From Oligosphaeraceae bacterium (GTDB lineage Bacteria > Verrucomicrobiota > Lentisphaeria > Oligosphaerales > Oligosphaeraceae), in the NCBI GenBank assembly GCA_012515455.1, contig JAAYYJ010000375.1, forward strand, positions 1 to 12,286: 12,286 bases of DNA. The letters are read 5' to 3'. This document shows positions 1-7,725 of this stretch, one piece after another. The notes beneath the pieces were generated by a model that did not search any database, had not been told where the DNA came from, and saw only the letters and a list, made by a program, of their open reading frames with translations. The first letter of the stretch is position 1, and every line of letters starts with the position of its first letter. The position numbers were made by a program, and so were the translations under genes.

Positions 1-35
1 ACCTCGATGGTGCCGGTAAATTTATTGGCGTTCCA

Positions 36-1232
36 TTAGTAAATTTCTTTTGACCATTCGTAAGGGAAGAGGATGGCCAGGACGTTGTCGCCAGTCATGC
101 CACCGCACCACCCGTCCACGAAATCCACGGAAGTGACCTGCCCGTCGCTGGATTTTACTTCCGGGCCGAGCTGGCCAGGGACGATGCGTTTGTATTCATC
201 GGAGTCGCTGTGCAAGCCGCCGGCAAACCAATAGCCATATTTAAGCGGGATGACGTTGTCCAACTGGTTGCTGATGGTGATATCCACATTTATGACTGAA
301 GAGCCTTTTTCCAGGGTGTAAGTTTTACTGATTTCCACCCCGGAGAAAATGCCGCTGTGTCCGACCCCCCAGGTGCGAACCTGTTTGAGGTCAGGTGAAT
401 CCTGCAAAATTTCCGCCTTATACTGTCTGTAGAGATACATGTCACGATTTTTGCTGCCGCCCGGGTAGAACCGGTCTTGAAAAAGCGGGCCGTAAGTAGA
501 GCCTGTCTCAGCGAATTTCACCAGATTGGACTTGCTGAGTTTGTCCCATGCCAGACTGAGCGACCCGCCATATCTGGGGTCGATGGCGTAAATCGCATAA
601 TCGTTTTCCAGCACATAGAAAGAGCCGTGCTTGAAGACCCGCAATCCCGGTTGGGCGCTATCAGCAAGAACATCGAGTTTTTGGCTGACTTCCTGCTGGG
701 CTGGTTGCGGCGTTCCCAAAAACTCCACCTCGTTGATTCCCAGGTATCCGCCAGTGCCAGTGAAAATGAGCTGCACTGCTGACGCGGGTGTATTGTCGGT
801 CGTGGTGATGCTGACGGGGGCGTCGTGAGCTTCGTTTTCCGGCAGATGATAGGGCTGGTTCAAGACGATATTGCCCAGGCTGAAGCGATTCCCGTTGGAG
901 TCGGTGCCAATCGCGCGGATTTCCTTGATGCCATAGCTTCGCTTCCAGCGGAATTGCATGATCCGGATGCTCTCGATTTGCGCTGGCGTCTCAAGATTGA
1001 AATCGATTTGCAGCGGTTTTTTGCCGAAAGCATTGTACTGCCAGACGACATGCGGATAGATGCCCTTGCCGGGAAAGAGTACCGCATCGGTCAATTTCTG
1101 GTGCCCGGGGTCTTGATTTTCCTTGTCCTGCAGTGGCGGAGCAGAATAACTATAACTGCTGACTTTGATTGGCTGCGCTGCAAATGCTGAAAACGTAAGT
1201 GCTAAGACCAACCATGATAAGAGTGTCTTCAT
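36..1232 (-). CDS. Secreted discoidin-like beta-sandwich protein, possibly truncated by an in-frame stop
   Basis: The 398-residue product starts with a signal peptide (MKTLLSWLVLALTFSAFAA). Residues of about 20-175 look like a discoidin (F5/8 type C) carbohydrate-binding fold, with W-rich and 'IESIRIMQFRW'-like strands ending in 'GINEVEFLG'. Residues 185-398 are a second beta-rich region ('YGGSLSLAWDKLSKSNLVKF', 'KTYTLEKGSSVINVDITISN') of the kind that follows such modules in secreted glycan-active proteins. I recognise no catalytic motif and assign no reaction. The reading frame stops at TAA (36-38) inside what looks like an unfinished domain, and the 12 codons beyond it to the window edge remain open and protein-like (WNANKFTGTIEV). 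The start is the only ATG that gives a signal peptide; its ribosome site is weak (AAGAAG). It lies downstream of the esterase gene, so it is probably part of the same glycan-utilisation block. Confidence 0.7.
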   Translation of the reverse strand: MKTLLSWLVLALTFSAFAAQPIKVSSYSYSAPPLQDKENQDPGHQKLTDAVLFPGKGIYPHVVWQYNAFGKKPLQIDFNLETPAQIESIRIMQFRWKRSYGIKEIRAIGTDSNGNRFSLGNIVLNQPYHLPENEAHDAPVSITTTDNTPASAVQLIFTGTGGYLGINEVEFLGTPQPAQQEVSQKLDVLADSAQPGLRVFKHGSFYVLENDYAIYAIDPRYGGSLSLAWDKLSKSNLVKFAETGSTYGPLFQDRFYPGGSKNRDMYLYRQYKAEILQDSPDLKQVRTWGVGHSGIFSGVEISKTYTLEKGSSVINVDITISNQLDNVIPLKYGYWFAGGLHSDSDEYKRIVPGQLGPEVKSSDGQVTSVDFVDGWCGGMTGDNVLAILFPYEWSKEIY

Positions 1233-1270
1233 TGCTGCTTCTTTCTGTTGGGAAATGCCGTTTTTACTGC

Positions 1271-1298
1271 AATATTGTTGTGTAGGGGTCTATGGCAA
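1271..1298 (-). promoter_or_regulatory. Possible promoter for the discoidin-like gene
   Basis: On the minus strand TTGCCA (five of six matches to the -35 consensus) is followed after 16 bases by AATATT (four of six to the -10), about 40 bases before the start codon at 1232. The AATATT lies inside the 8-base palindrome CAATATTG. The match is only moderate, and the gene could instead be read through from the esterase gene. Confidence 0.28.
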
Positions 1299-1409
1299 CA
1301 GTCGTTTGAATCCTGGAGTACACAGCAAGCGTTGCGAGAAGTTCCCGGCGGATGTCAATCATGGCCATTTAAACGACGCCGGCTGGTGCGGCCACTGGCA
1401 GCGGCGGTG

Positions 1410-1439
1410 CTGCCAAGCTCGTGGCGGCGAGCTTGGCAG
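1410..1439 (-). terminator. 12-bp perfect hairpin downstream of the esterase gene
   Basis: CTGCCAAGCTCG (1410-1421) and CGAGCTTGGCAG (1428-1439) are perfect reverse complements around a 6-base loop. It sits 67 bases past the esterase stop codon (1507-1509) and before the next gene in the same direction. There is no T-tract after it on the minus strand, so it is not a classical intrinsic terminator. It may be an mRNA-stabilising or processing hairpin that separates the esterase transcript from the gene at 36-1232. Confidence 0.4.
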
Positions 1440-1506
1440 GCGTTCCCACCTGGCCGCGCAGACGCGCATTCATGTTACTTGCTTGCCAACGGCCAGCCTG
1501 TGCCAT

Positions 1507-3489
1507 TTAAGGCAACAAGATCTTGAAGGGCACGGCCGGGAAACCCGCCCGGTTGTACAAGTTGCAGGTCGGATTGTTCTCCCAGCCGTAAGCCAGTGCC
1601 TTGGGAGCAGTGACCTTACTGGCGTCAACGATGACCTGGTCGCCCGCAATTACGGCATCGGCCCACTGCCACTGATCGTCGCCGCCCTGCACCGCGAAGC
1701 CCTCTAGCGTCCCCCCCGGAGCATTGCGCTTGAGGTCCGCGAGGCGCTTCTCCGCCAGCTTAACCGGATATTGCGCCGGCAGTTCGCGGGCCACCAGACC
1801 GCCTTCGAGGTGCGCAAAGCTCACGGCGATCTTGCCGTTAGCGAGCACCGCCCCGGTGGCCTGCGGCCCCCGGCTCGGCCGCGCCTTGCCATAGACGTCA
1901 TTAAGCGCCAGCGCCGCCAGGCGCTGGCCGGGCGTTTCCTTGTCCAGCGGATGAATATCGCCGGCTTCACCGACATCGATCAGCACCGCCTGCCCCGTGT
2001 GGGGGATGCGTAACGCGGCAGTCTGGGCGCCGCGCAAATCGGCCCAGGCGCAGGTCGGCGACGGCTTGTCGACTTTTGCCATGTAGTTGGCCAGCTGGCA
2101 CCAATAGAACGGCAGCTCGCTGTGTTGGAAATGCTCGCGCCACTGCGAGACCAGCTGCTCGGTATGCTCAACATACCATTGGGCCTTGCTGGCATTGGTC
2201 TCGCCCTGGTACCAGATCACGCCGGCCAGCGTATACGGTTTCAAGGGCGCGATCATGCCGTTGTAAAGGTAGGTCGGCGTCTTGTTCGTCACCGTCCGCG
2301 CTGCGATCTTCGGATAGTTCTTGATTGCCTCGGCCTTGGCGGCGAAGGTGTACTCCATGCTATGTTCCCACTCCGGCTTGACCACGCCCGCCGCCGTGCG
2401 CACTTCGATGTTCAGCCGGAAGTTTCCGGCCGGCTGGAAATAGCGATAGGCTATGATATTCTTGCCGGTCTGGAGATACTTCTTGTCGATTCCCGCCCAA
2501 GTGCTGCCGGTGGCCGCAATCGTCGCCAGGCTGTGCTCTTTGACCAGCTGGCCATTGCAGTACAACTTGCCGGGAACACCACTGTAACGCAGGTTGAAAG
2601 AAGCATTGCCGGCGACATCCTTCTCGCTGAGCTCCAAAACCGCCCGCAGCCAGCCGGCGCCATGGCCCGGCAGTTTGCTCAGGTTGGCGGCCTGCCAGGT
2701 GTCCTCCGCGGGCATGCCCTTCGACTCGCGATCGGCCCGGTCATATTGCTTCTCCCAGGCGGCGACATCCTGCTGGAACTGCTCCAGCCGTGCGGGGTAC
2801 TGCGCCAAATCGGCAAGGATTTTCTCCCAATCGGCGCGCGCATCGGCTGACAACCTGGCCGCGGTTTCCGGCTGCAACCAGGATTCGATGCTCGAGCCTC
2901 CCCAGGAAGAATTGATGTATCCCACCGGCTCATTCAGTTCGCGTTGCAATTCCCGGGCGAAATAATAACCCACGGCGGTGCGGGAGCTGTTAGCCGGAAT
3001 GGTCTGCAGCCAGCCACTGCCCTTGAGCACCGTGGCCGCCTCGGGCACGCCGATGCAACTGACATTGAAGGTGCGCAGACGATCATTGCTCACCTGCGCG
3101 ATTTCATCCTGGCCGCCCAATGCCGACTTCAAGCCGAAACCCATGTTCGACTGACCGCTGCAGAGCCACACCTGCCCGACGAGAATGTCTTGCAGGATAA
3201 TCTCGTTCTGCTTGCCCTTGACCGTCAGGCTGTGCGGACCGGGGCCCACACCGCTGAGGTCGATCCGCAGCAGCCAGCGGCTATTGGCGTCAGCCACGGT
3301 ACTGGCCGTCGCCGCAGCCACGCTCACCGTCACGGCTTCGCCCGCATCGGCGGTGCCAAACACCGCCGTGGCCGGACCGCGCTGCAGCACCGCGTGGTCG
3401 GTAAAGATTTCCCCCAGCTTGACTTCAGCGCGTAACCCACTGCTGACCAACAGAACTGCGATAATCAACAGGAACGACATTTTCTTCAT
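1507..3489 (-). CDS. Secreted sialate O-acetylesterase-like SGNH esterase
   Basis: A 660-residue SASA/DUF303 family protein (PF03629 type) that would remove acetyl esters from sialic acid or other acetylated glycans outside the cytoplasm. It has an N-terminal signal peptide (MKKMSFLLIIAVLLVSSGLR, cleaved near A21) and the family opening 'EIFTDHAVLQRG'. The block I nucleophile motif is GQSNM (112-116, Ser114), the conserved WYQGETN block spans residues 426-432, and the C-terminal catalytic pair is DIH (Asp511, His513). A jelly-roll insertion, typical of the long members of the family, sits between the nucleophile block and WYQGETN ('GKLYCNGQLVKEHS', 'NIIAYRYFQPAGNF'). The ATG at 3489 is chosen over an upstream in-frame ATG at 3708 because it gives a signal peptide and has AAGGAG six bases upstream. 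It starts 58 bases after the oxidoreductase stop, so the two are probably co-transcribed. The substrate may be a plant or algal acetylated glycan rather than sialate. Confidence 0.93.
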   Translation of the reverse strand: MKKMSFLLIIAVLLVSSGLRAEVKLGEIFTDHAVLQRGPATAVFGTADAGEAVTVSVAAATASTVADANSRWLLRIDLSGVGPGPHSLTVKGKQNEIILQDILVGQVWLCSGQSNMGFGLKSALGGQDEIAQVSNDRLRTFNVSCIGVPEAATVLKGSGWLQTIPANSSRTAVGYYFARELQRELNEPVGYINSSWGGSSIESWLQPETAARLSADARADWEKILADLAQYPARLEQFQQDVAAWEKQYDRADRESKGMPAEDTWQAANLSKLPGHGAGWLRAVLELSEKDVAGNASFNLRYSGVPGKLYCNGQLVKEHSLATIAATGSTWAGIDKKYLQTGKNIIAYRYFQPAGNFRLNIEVRTAAGVVKPEWEHSMEYTFAAKAEAIKNYPKIAARTVTNKTPTYLYNGMIAPLKPYTLAGVIWYQGETNASKAQWYVEHTEQLVSQWREHFQHSELPFYWCQLANYMAKVDKPSPTCAWADLRGAQTAALRIPHTGQAVLIDVGEAGDIHPLDKETPGQRLAALALNDVYGKARPSRGPQATGAVLANGKIAVSFAHLEGGLVARELPAQYPVKLAEKRLADLKRNAPGGTLEGFAVQGGDDQWQWADAVIAGDQVIVDASKVTAPKALAYGWENNPTCNLYNRAGFPAVPFKILLP

Positions 3490-3495
3490 GATTGA

Positions 3496-3501
3496 CTCCT
3501 T
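3496..3501 (-). promoter_or_regulatory. Shine-Dalgarno site that fixes the esterase start
   Basis: AAGGAG on the minus strand lies six bases before the ATG at 3489. It is the strongest ribosome binding site in the left half of the window. It supports the internal ATG over the upstream in-frame ATG, whose extra 73 residues are Arg/Pro-rich and run back into the oxidoreductase gene. Confidence 0.8.
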
Positions 3502-3547
3502 GGGGTATGGGTTTTCTCTATTTCGCAAAACATTATTGAGGGACATC

Positions 3548-4756
3548 TCAGGATTTGGGCGCATCGCCACAATCCGGCACGGCCAGCACTTCGCCATCAC
3601 GCAGCACCGATTGATGCGCGACCAGACCCGGTATGGTCCAGCGCGCAGCCGCCCAGGCATTGACCGGCGGCAGCGTGCCAGAAGCGGCGGCCGTGCAAAA
3701 ATCATCAATCAGCAGCTGATGCGATGCCATGTGGCCGTTGGGCATGTCTGGCGCCTTGAAGCTCGCCGGCAGGCGGTCGGCTTCGGCCTGCTGAACCGGC
3801 GCGAAGCTGTTCCACTGCCACTGGTGATTGGCGACTTTCTGCTTGAATTCGGGGTCGTGGCAGTTTTCCGTCATCGCCGCAGGATTGACCCGCACACTGA
3901 CCTCGGTCAGCGTCACGCCCGTGGGCGTTTTGACGGTCAGCAGGTGCTGCGCGTTATTGAACTGGTAGCTGCCCTCGGTGCCATAGCAGGACGACACATA
4001 GGAACTCGGCGCTTTGTAGCCAATTCGCCGGCATTCGTTGATGCGGGCAGTGCCGCCGTTGGCCAGCTTCAGCATGGAAAAGGAGTTGGAGAAGACATTG
4101 TCCCACTGGTTGACCCCTGTCTTGAAGAACGGGTCGTCCTCCTGGTCCTCATAGCCGAAGGCGACGACCTTCAGCGCGTAGGAATCCACCGCCGACAACA
4201 GCATCGCTGTGGAATGGGTGGGGTAGTAAAACGGCGGTATGCCGGCGCTGCTCAAGTTGTCACGGAAGCTTTGCGAAAAGTGGCTGATGTCGTGGTGGTA
4301 CTGGGCTTCGCCATAGACAAATTTGCCGAAGATGCCGGCGCGATAGGTCTCGCGGCAAAACATCGCGCTTGGGTAATAGTAGCAGGTCTCTCCCATCATA
4401 TAGGTCTGGCCGCTCTTCCTGACCAGCTCCACGATCTGCTGGCATTGCTCGGCTTCGCTGGCCATCGGCACCGCCGAATACACATGCTTACCGGCCGCCA
4501 AGGCCGCCAGAACCTGCGGACCATGCAGATGCCGCTGGGTGAAGATCGCAATGGCGTTGATGTCACGGCGTTGCAGCGCTTCCTCGAAGGAAGCAATCAC
4601 CTCCAAGCCGAATTTGCGGGCCATGGCGTCCGCCCGCTCCCGCAACAAGTCGCAGACATAGACTTTGTGCACCAGCGGGTGCGCCTTGAACAACGGTATA
4701 AAACCTGGGCTGAAAGCCCCGCAGCCGATTACCGCCACCGTCAAACTCTTGCCCAT
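3548..4756 (-). CDS. Gfo/Idh/MocA family oxidoreductase with a variant EKP motif
   Basis: A 402-residue cytoplasmic NAD(P)-dependent sugar or inositol-type dehydrogenase. The N-terminal Rossmann fold has the dinucleotide loop GCGAFS (residues 11-16), an acidic residue ending strand 2 (VCD, Asp36) and the family's 'T..R.LH' block (73-78, His78). The usual E-K-P triad after 'GKHV' is replaced by S-A-V-P (94-97), so the Lys normally placed at the active site is absent. The C-terminal alpha/beta domain has 'YYYPS' (127-131) and 'YYPTHST' (177-183), where His181 is a candidate catalytic residue. I believe this combination marks a divergent subfamily common near secreted glycosidases in PVC bacteria and Bacteroidota; that is recollection, not a search. 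The start is the ATG at 4756, preceded by GAGGAAAGG; longer frames upstream code for unrelated W/R-rich sequence. It lies upstream of the esterase gene in a probable operon. Confidence 0.9.
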   Translation of the reverse strand: MGKSLTVAVIGCGAFSPGFIPLFKAHPLVHKVYVCDLLRERADAMARKFGLEVIASFEEALQRRDINAIAIFTQRHLHGPQVLAALAAGKHVYSAVPMASEAEQCQQIVELVRKSGQTYMMGETCYYYPSAMFCRETYRAGIFGKFVYGEAQYHHDISHFSQSFRDNLSSAGIPPFYYPTHSTAMLLSAVDSYALKVVAFGYEDQEDDPFFKTGVNQWDNVFSNSFSMLKLANGGTARINECRRIGYKAPSSYVSSCYGTEGSYQFNNAQHLLTVKTPTGVTLTEVSVRVNPAAMTENCHDPEFKQKVANHQWQWNSFAPVQQAEADRLPASFKAPDMPNGHMASHQLLIDDFCTAAASGTLPPVNAWAAARWTIPGLVAHQSVLRDGEVLAVPDCGDAPKS

Positions 4757-4850
4757 CCTCAAGCCATCCTTTCCTCGAACCAAGACAATTATCATGGCGG
4801 CCGTCGCTACAGGGTTCGCCACCTGGTGCCTCGCGGCAAAACAGTTACTT

Positions 4851-4879
4851 AATATACACGCCCGGTGCTTCGGAGTCAG
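4851..4879 (-). promoter_or_regulatory. Probable promoter for the oxidoreductase-esterase operon
   Basis: On the minus strand CTGACT (four of six to TTGACA) is followed after 17 bases by TATATT (five of six to TATAAT). It predicts transcription from about 4844, giving a leader of roughly 88 bases before the ATG at 4756. The -10 is the only AT-rich patch in a GC-rich stretch. Confidence 0.45.
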
Positions 4880-5049
4880 TCCCGATAAGACCAAAAATAC
4901 CCGCCGGGCGTAAATCGTGCACGCATTGATACTGGTGCTTGCCCAAAGCAACCAAGCCAATCTCCACCATCCTGGCGCAAAGGACAACCGTTGGGAAAAG
5001 TACTCCGCAGAAGTCATGGTGGCTATTGAGGGAAAAAGCTACAGAATGC

Positions 5050-5091
5050 GAAAAACCATAAGGTCAGACTCTGAACCACCGGGTGAGTCTG
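5050..5091 (-). terminator. Weak terminator after the DUF4091 gene
   Basis: On the minus strand CAGACTC and GAGTCTG (5085-5091 and 5065-5071 on plus) pair as a 7-bp stem around a 13-base loop that can itself pair ACC with GGT. It starts five bases past the stop codon. A T5 run follows, but only nine bases after the stem, so termination may be partial. Confidence 0.42.
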
Positions 5092-5095
5092 CTGG

Positions 5096-7267
5096 TTATT
5101 CCAGTTCTGCGGCGATTTGGGCGCGAATAGCGTCCAGGGCCCGGAAGTCAGCCGGGTTTTCGAGGGGGTCTTTGATAAAGGAAGCCATACAATTCAGGAC
5201 GTACTCCCGTCCCTTCTTTTGCTCCAGCAGCTTCAGGTAGTCGAAATCCTCGATACCGTCCCGCATTTGCCACGCCCGCAGTGATGGCACCACGCCACCG
5301 CTGCCCTGGTACGGGGGATAGAAGATGGTGGCCACCGGATTTTCATATTTGGTCCCCAGTTCGGTCCAGGGATTGAAGGTGTTTTCGCCCCCGCCGCAGT
5401 AGAGCGTGCTCCAGAGCAGCCCCCCCGTTCCGTTCGCGGCGTAGATTTTCCAGGGATAACTCCTGGCGCAAAGGAATTGGGCGGGGTCAAGGGAACTTTG
5501 AAATTGATAGTACCAGCACTCCTGATAATTATTTCCCGGGGATCGGACCGAGCGTCCGTCCAGTCCTGCCACCTTGGTGTGATAGGGCGGCAGCAGGTCG
5601 CCATAGTAACTGGCTACCAGCATGATCTTCAGCTCAGGCACGGCCTCGGTCAGCTGCTTGACAATCGGGGCCAACGCTTCATAGACATCGAAGGGAACTT
5701 CATCATAGAGGTAGTAATAGAAGTTGATGCCGGGATACTTCTCCTTCACATAAGCGGTAAAGACTTTGGCGTAGTCAATAACCAGGCCGATTCCCTCTGG
5801 TTCATCGTAATAGCCGCCGAAAGGAGTGGCCGGTGGTTCCGAGCCGACCATCTTGTTCCAGCGTTTGTGGGTCTTGCGTCCGGCCGACTTGAACCATCCG
5901 GAATTGCTACCGATCATCCGCAGGATCGGAATCCCGAAATTGGCAAAATTGTAATCCCTGATCATCTGCTCCATCGACTCGTCGAACGGGGCCCAGTCGG
6001 TGACCACCACTTTGCCGTCAATTTTTTTCCATTTCGGGTCAGCGGCTTTATGGGCCTGATTGCCGCTGACCCGCATTTGCGCGAGCAATTTGTGCGCCTC
6101 GTCCAGTACGACACTGGCGGGGCGGGGATCATATTTCAGATAGGCTTTGCCACCGAAACCCGGAGCGGTATAAAAATAGGTGCGCAGTTGCGGACGGGCC
6201 GGCAAGGAAAAGCCCCAGACCCGGAGTTCCACTGGCACGGCAGCAAGTTTCTGCCCACCGGAGGACAGGGTTACGGTACTGTGATAGACTCCTTTGGGCG
6301 TGTTTGCCGGCACCTCGACGGTGATGAACAGGCCCAGGTTTTTCCCGGTCGTAACTGCCGCCGGTGCTTTGAATTCCACCAGAGGATCAGCATGCCGGCC
6401 AGCCATACGGGGATTGGGCTGGTCCACGACGTTGGCGAACTCGACCCGGCGGATGTCAACCTGAGTCGCTGGAATGTAGTTTTCTCCGGCGGAGAAATTG
6501 TCAATCTCTGCCGCAATGTCAGCCATATCCTGCTTAGCGTGCAGCACGACCTGGAAAGATTCCGCTTCATTGCCGGCGCAGGAGAGGGTAATTTTGCCTT
6601 CTTTGTTTAGTCCTTCGGGCAGGCCTGCCTCCGGGATTTGAAACATCGGCCGGTCGCTGTACAGCACGAACGCGCTGTTATCCTGCAAAATGATACCATC
6701 GGTCCGCGGGAATTGCCGCTCCGGCAGTTCACGGTAATCCACATCATCGACCCATACTTTCATCGGGCCGCAAAATTTCAGATTGACAGCGCATCTGGCC
6801 GCATTTTTGGGCGCGAAAAAACTGCTTGAGAACGGCAGCCAGCGGTCTGCGCTGACATCGAAGTGGCTGCCGTTTCGATGACGCAGCAAATTGCCGTTTG
6901 CATCATAAAACCACAACTCGTACCAGAGCGTGCAGCCCGGTTTTACCTCGGCCAGGCGGTACCAGGCCGTAAATTCAAACTCTTTGTTGCCCGCGCAGGG
7001 CAGGTTGTCGAAACGGATATAATTGCGTCCGACGGGATTGTCGGTTGCCGCAAAAAGGGAACGGCTGCCAGTACGCGCCTGCTGCGGGTCGATTGAACTT
7101 TGATATGCCGCGTCTGCGACATCGCTTTTAATCTCATCCAATGGCGTCAGCATCCGGGTGATGCTATACTCGACAATGTCGTTTTCAAAAGAGGGATTCT
7201 GAAACGGGGCGGCGGCAAGGGAAAGCAGGGATGCGCCAGCTGCGCACAACAGATATTTATATGACAT
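5096..7267 (-). CDS. Secreted DUF4091 glycoside-hydrolase-like protein
   Basis: A 723-residue exported protein with signal peptide MSYKYLLCAAGASLLSLAAA. Residues of about 20-190 resemble a CBM4/9-like carbohydrate-binding jelly roll ('FQNPSFEND', 'NKEFEFTAWYRL', 'KVWVDDVDYRELP'). Next comes a beta-sandwich with the 'NEAESFQVVLHA' strand typical of DUF4091 proteins, then a TIM-barrel-like region with 'YYYLYDEVP' (Asp522-Glu523, candidate catalytic acids). The C-terminus has the DUF4091 signature DGIEDFDYLKLL (670-681). These proteins are predicted glycoside hydrolases acting on complex polysaccharides; to my knowledge the exact activity is not settled for this type. The ATG at 7267 has AGGATG about six bases upstream and is the only start giving a signal peptide. 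It is the first gene of the minus-strand block. Confidence 0.88.
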   Translation of the reverse strand: MSYKYLLCAAGASLLSLAAAPFQNPSFENDIVEYSITRMLTPLDEIKSDVADAAYQSSIDPQQARTGSRSLFAATDNPVGRNYIRFDNLPCAGNKEFEFTAWYRLAEVKPGCTLWYELWFYDANGNLLRHRNGSHFDVSADRWLPFSSSFFAPKNAARCAVNLKFCGPMKVWVDDVDYRELPERQFPRTDGIILQDNSAFVLYSDRPMFQIPEAGLPEGLNKEGKITLSCAGNEAESFQVVLHAKQDMADIAAEIDNFSAGENYIPATQVDIRRVEFANVVDQPNPRMAGRHADPLVEFKAPAAVTTGKNLGLFITVEVPANTPKGVYHSTVTLSSGGQKLAAVPVELRVWGFSLPARPQLRTYFYTAPGFGGKAYLKYDPRPASVVLDEAHKLLAQMRVSGNQAHKAADPKWKKIDGKVVVTDWAPFDESMEQMIRDYNFANFGIPILRMIGSNSGWFKSAGRKTHKRWNKMVGSEPPATPFGGYYDEPEGIGLVIDYAKVFTAYVKEKYPGINFYYYLYDEVPFDVYEALAPIVKQLTEAVPELKIMLVASYYGDLLPPYHTKVAGLDGRSVRSPGNNYQECWYYQFQSSLDPAQFLCARSYPWKIYAANGTGGLLWSTLYCGGGENTFNPWTELGTKYENPVATIFYPPYQGSGGVVPSLRAWQMRDGIEDFDYLKLLEQKKGREYVLNCMASFIKDPLENPADFRALDAIRAQIAAELE

Positions 7268-7446
7268 CGTTGCATCCTGTTTGGGGGTATGGGCTGATTA
7301 CGCGGGAGGCTGAAGAGCGGGATAGGTTTTGCAGGCCTTGGGGAGCAGTCTGCCGGACACTATGCGGTGGCGCTGCCCAATCCCCCCCCCGGGGTGGTTA
7401 GGTCATGGGCATCGCCACGGCATGAGTCCCGCAAACCCCAGGCGGT

Positions 7447-7493
7447 TTGACTGGGCGGCGGCCATTCGCCATCCCTGGTACCGGCCCAGTCAA
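7447..7493. repeat. Perfect 10-bp inverted repeat
   Basis: TTGACTGGGC (7447-7456) and GCCCAGTCAA (7484-7493) are exact reverse complements separated by 27 bases. The spacer contains a nested GGCG/CGCC pair with a 6-base loop (7457-7470). It lies in the predicted leader of the DUF4091 transcript and could be an RNA structure, a protein-binding site or the scar of a mobile element. No T-tract follows on either strand. Confidence 0.6.
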
Positions 7494-7563
7494 GGCAGCC
7501 GTCATTTCCAGGCACTGGCGGCGAAATTGCATCGCCCCCAACCGCTCCGGCAGATAGATTATC

Positions 7564-7591
7564 ACTATATCACCTCTTCGATGCTTGTAAA
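7564..7591 (-). promoter_or_regulatory. Probable promoter of the minus-strand glycan block
   Basis: On the minus strand TTTACA (five of six) is followed after 16 bases by TATAGT (five of six). It is the best sigma-70-type pair upstream of the DUF4091 gene and sits in a local AT-rich patch. The predicted start of about 7557 implies a long leader before the ATG at 7267. Confidence 0.42.
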
Positions 7592-7725
7592 ACCGTGCCG
7601 CTGCTTTTCGCGAGCCAGGCGCAGCTTTTTGTCCCCGGCGGCTTAACTTCCCGCCGGTCACCGGTTCAGCCTGTCGCAAGGGCAAGGCCCAACTGAAGGT
7701 GCGGAGAAAACCGGGCATTATGGCA

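Larger units (their letters stand above)
4757..5095 (-). other. 339-bp intergenic region between oxidoreductase and DUF4091 genes
   Basis: No gene is supported here. The right edge carries a hairpin just past the DUF4091 stop codon, and a promoter-like pair lies at 4851-4879. CGCCCGG (4859-4865) is repeated inverted about 40 bases to the right and overlaps the promoter spacer. The rest shows nothing I recognise, although the oxidoreductase frame stays open across part of it. Confidence 0.6.
7268..7725. other. Gene-free leader region upstream of the DUF4091 gene
   Basis: No supported gene. It holds a promoter candidate on the minus strand, a perfect 10-bp inverted repeat (7447-7493), and a run of nine C followed by four G (7382-7394). 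If the promoter is right, the DUF4091 transcript has a leader of about 290 bases that includes both. Weak open frames here are rich in Arg, Pro and Cys and look like noise. Confidence 0.6.

Noticed and set aside
3490..3708. Upstream extension of the esterase to an ATG at 3708
   Set aside because: It would overlap the oxidoreductase gene, bury the signal peptide and ignore the AAGGAG site six bases before the ATG at 3489.
3185..4852. Long plus-strand open frame of 555 codons opposite the esterase and oxidoreductase genes
   Set aside because: It is antisense to two genes with clear family motifs, and its product is Arg/Gln/His-rich without recognisable domains. GC-rich codon bias on the real strand keeps the opposite frame open.
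4757..5017. Upstream extension of the oxidoreductase to an ATG at 5017
   Set aside because: The added 87 residues are unrelated to the Rossmann N-terminus, cover the promoter candidate, and the family normally starts a few residues before the GxG loop, as with the ATG at 4756.
5477..6610. Plus-strand open frame of 377 codons opposite the DUF4091 gene
   Set aside because: It is antisense to a gene with a signal peptide and a DUF4091 signature; it has no ribosome site and no motif.
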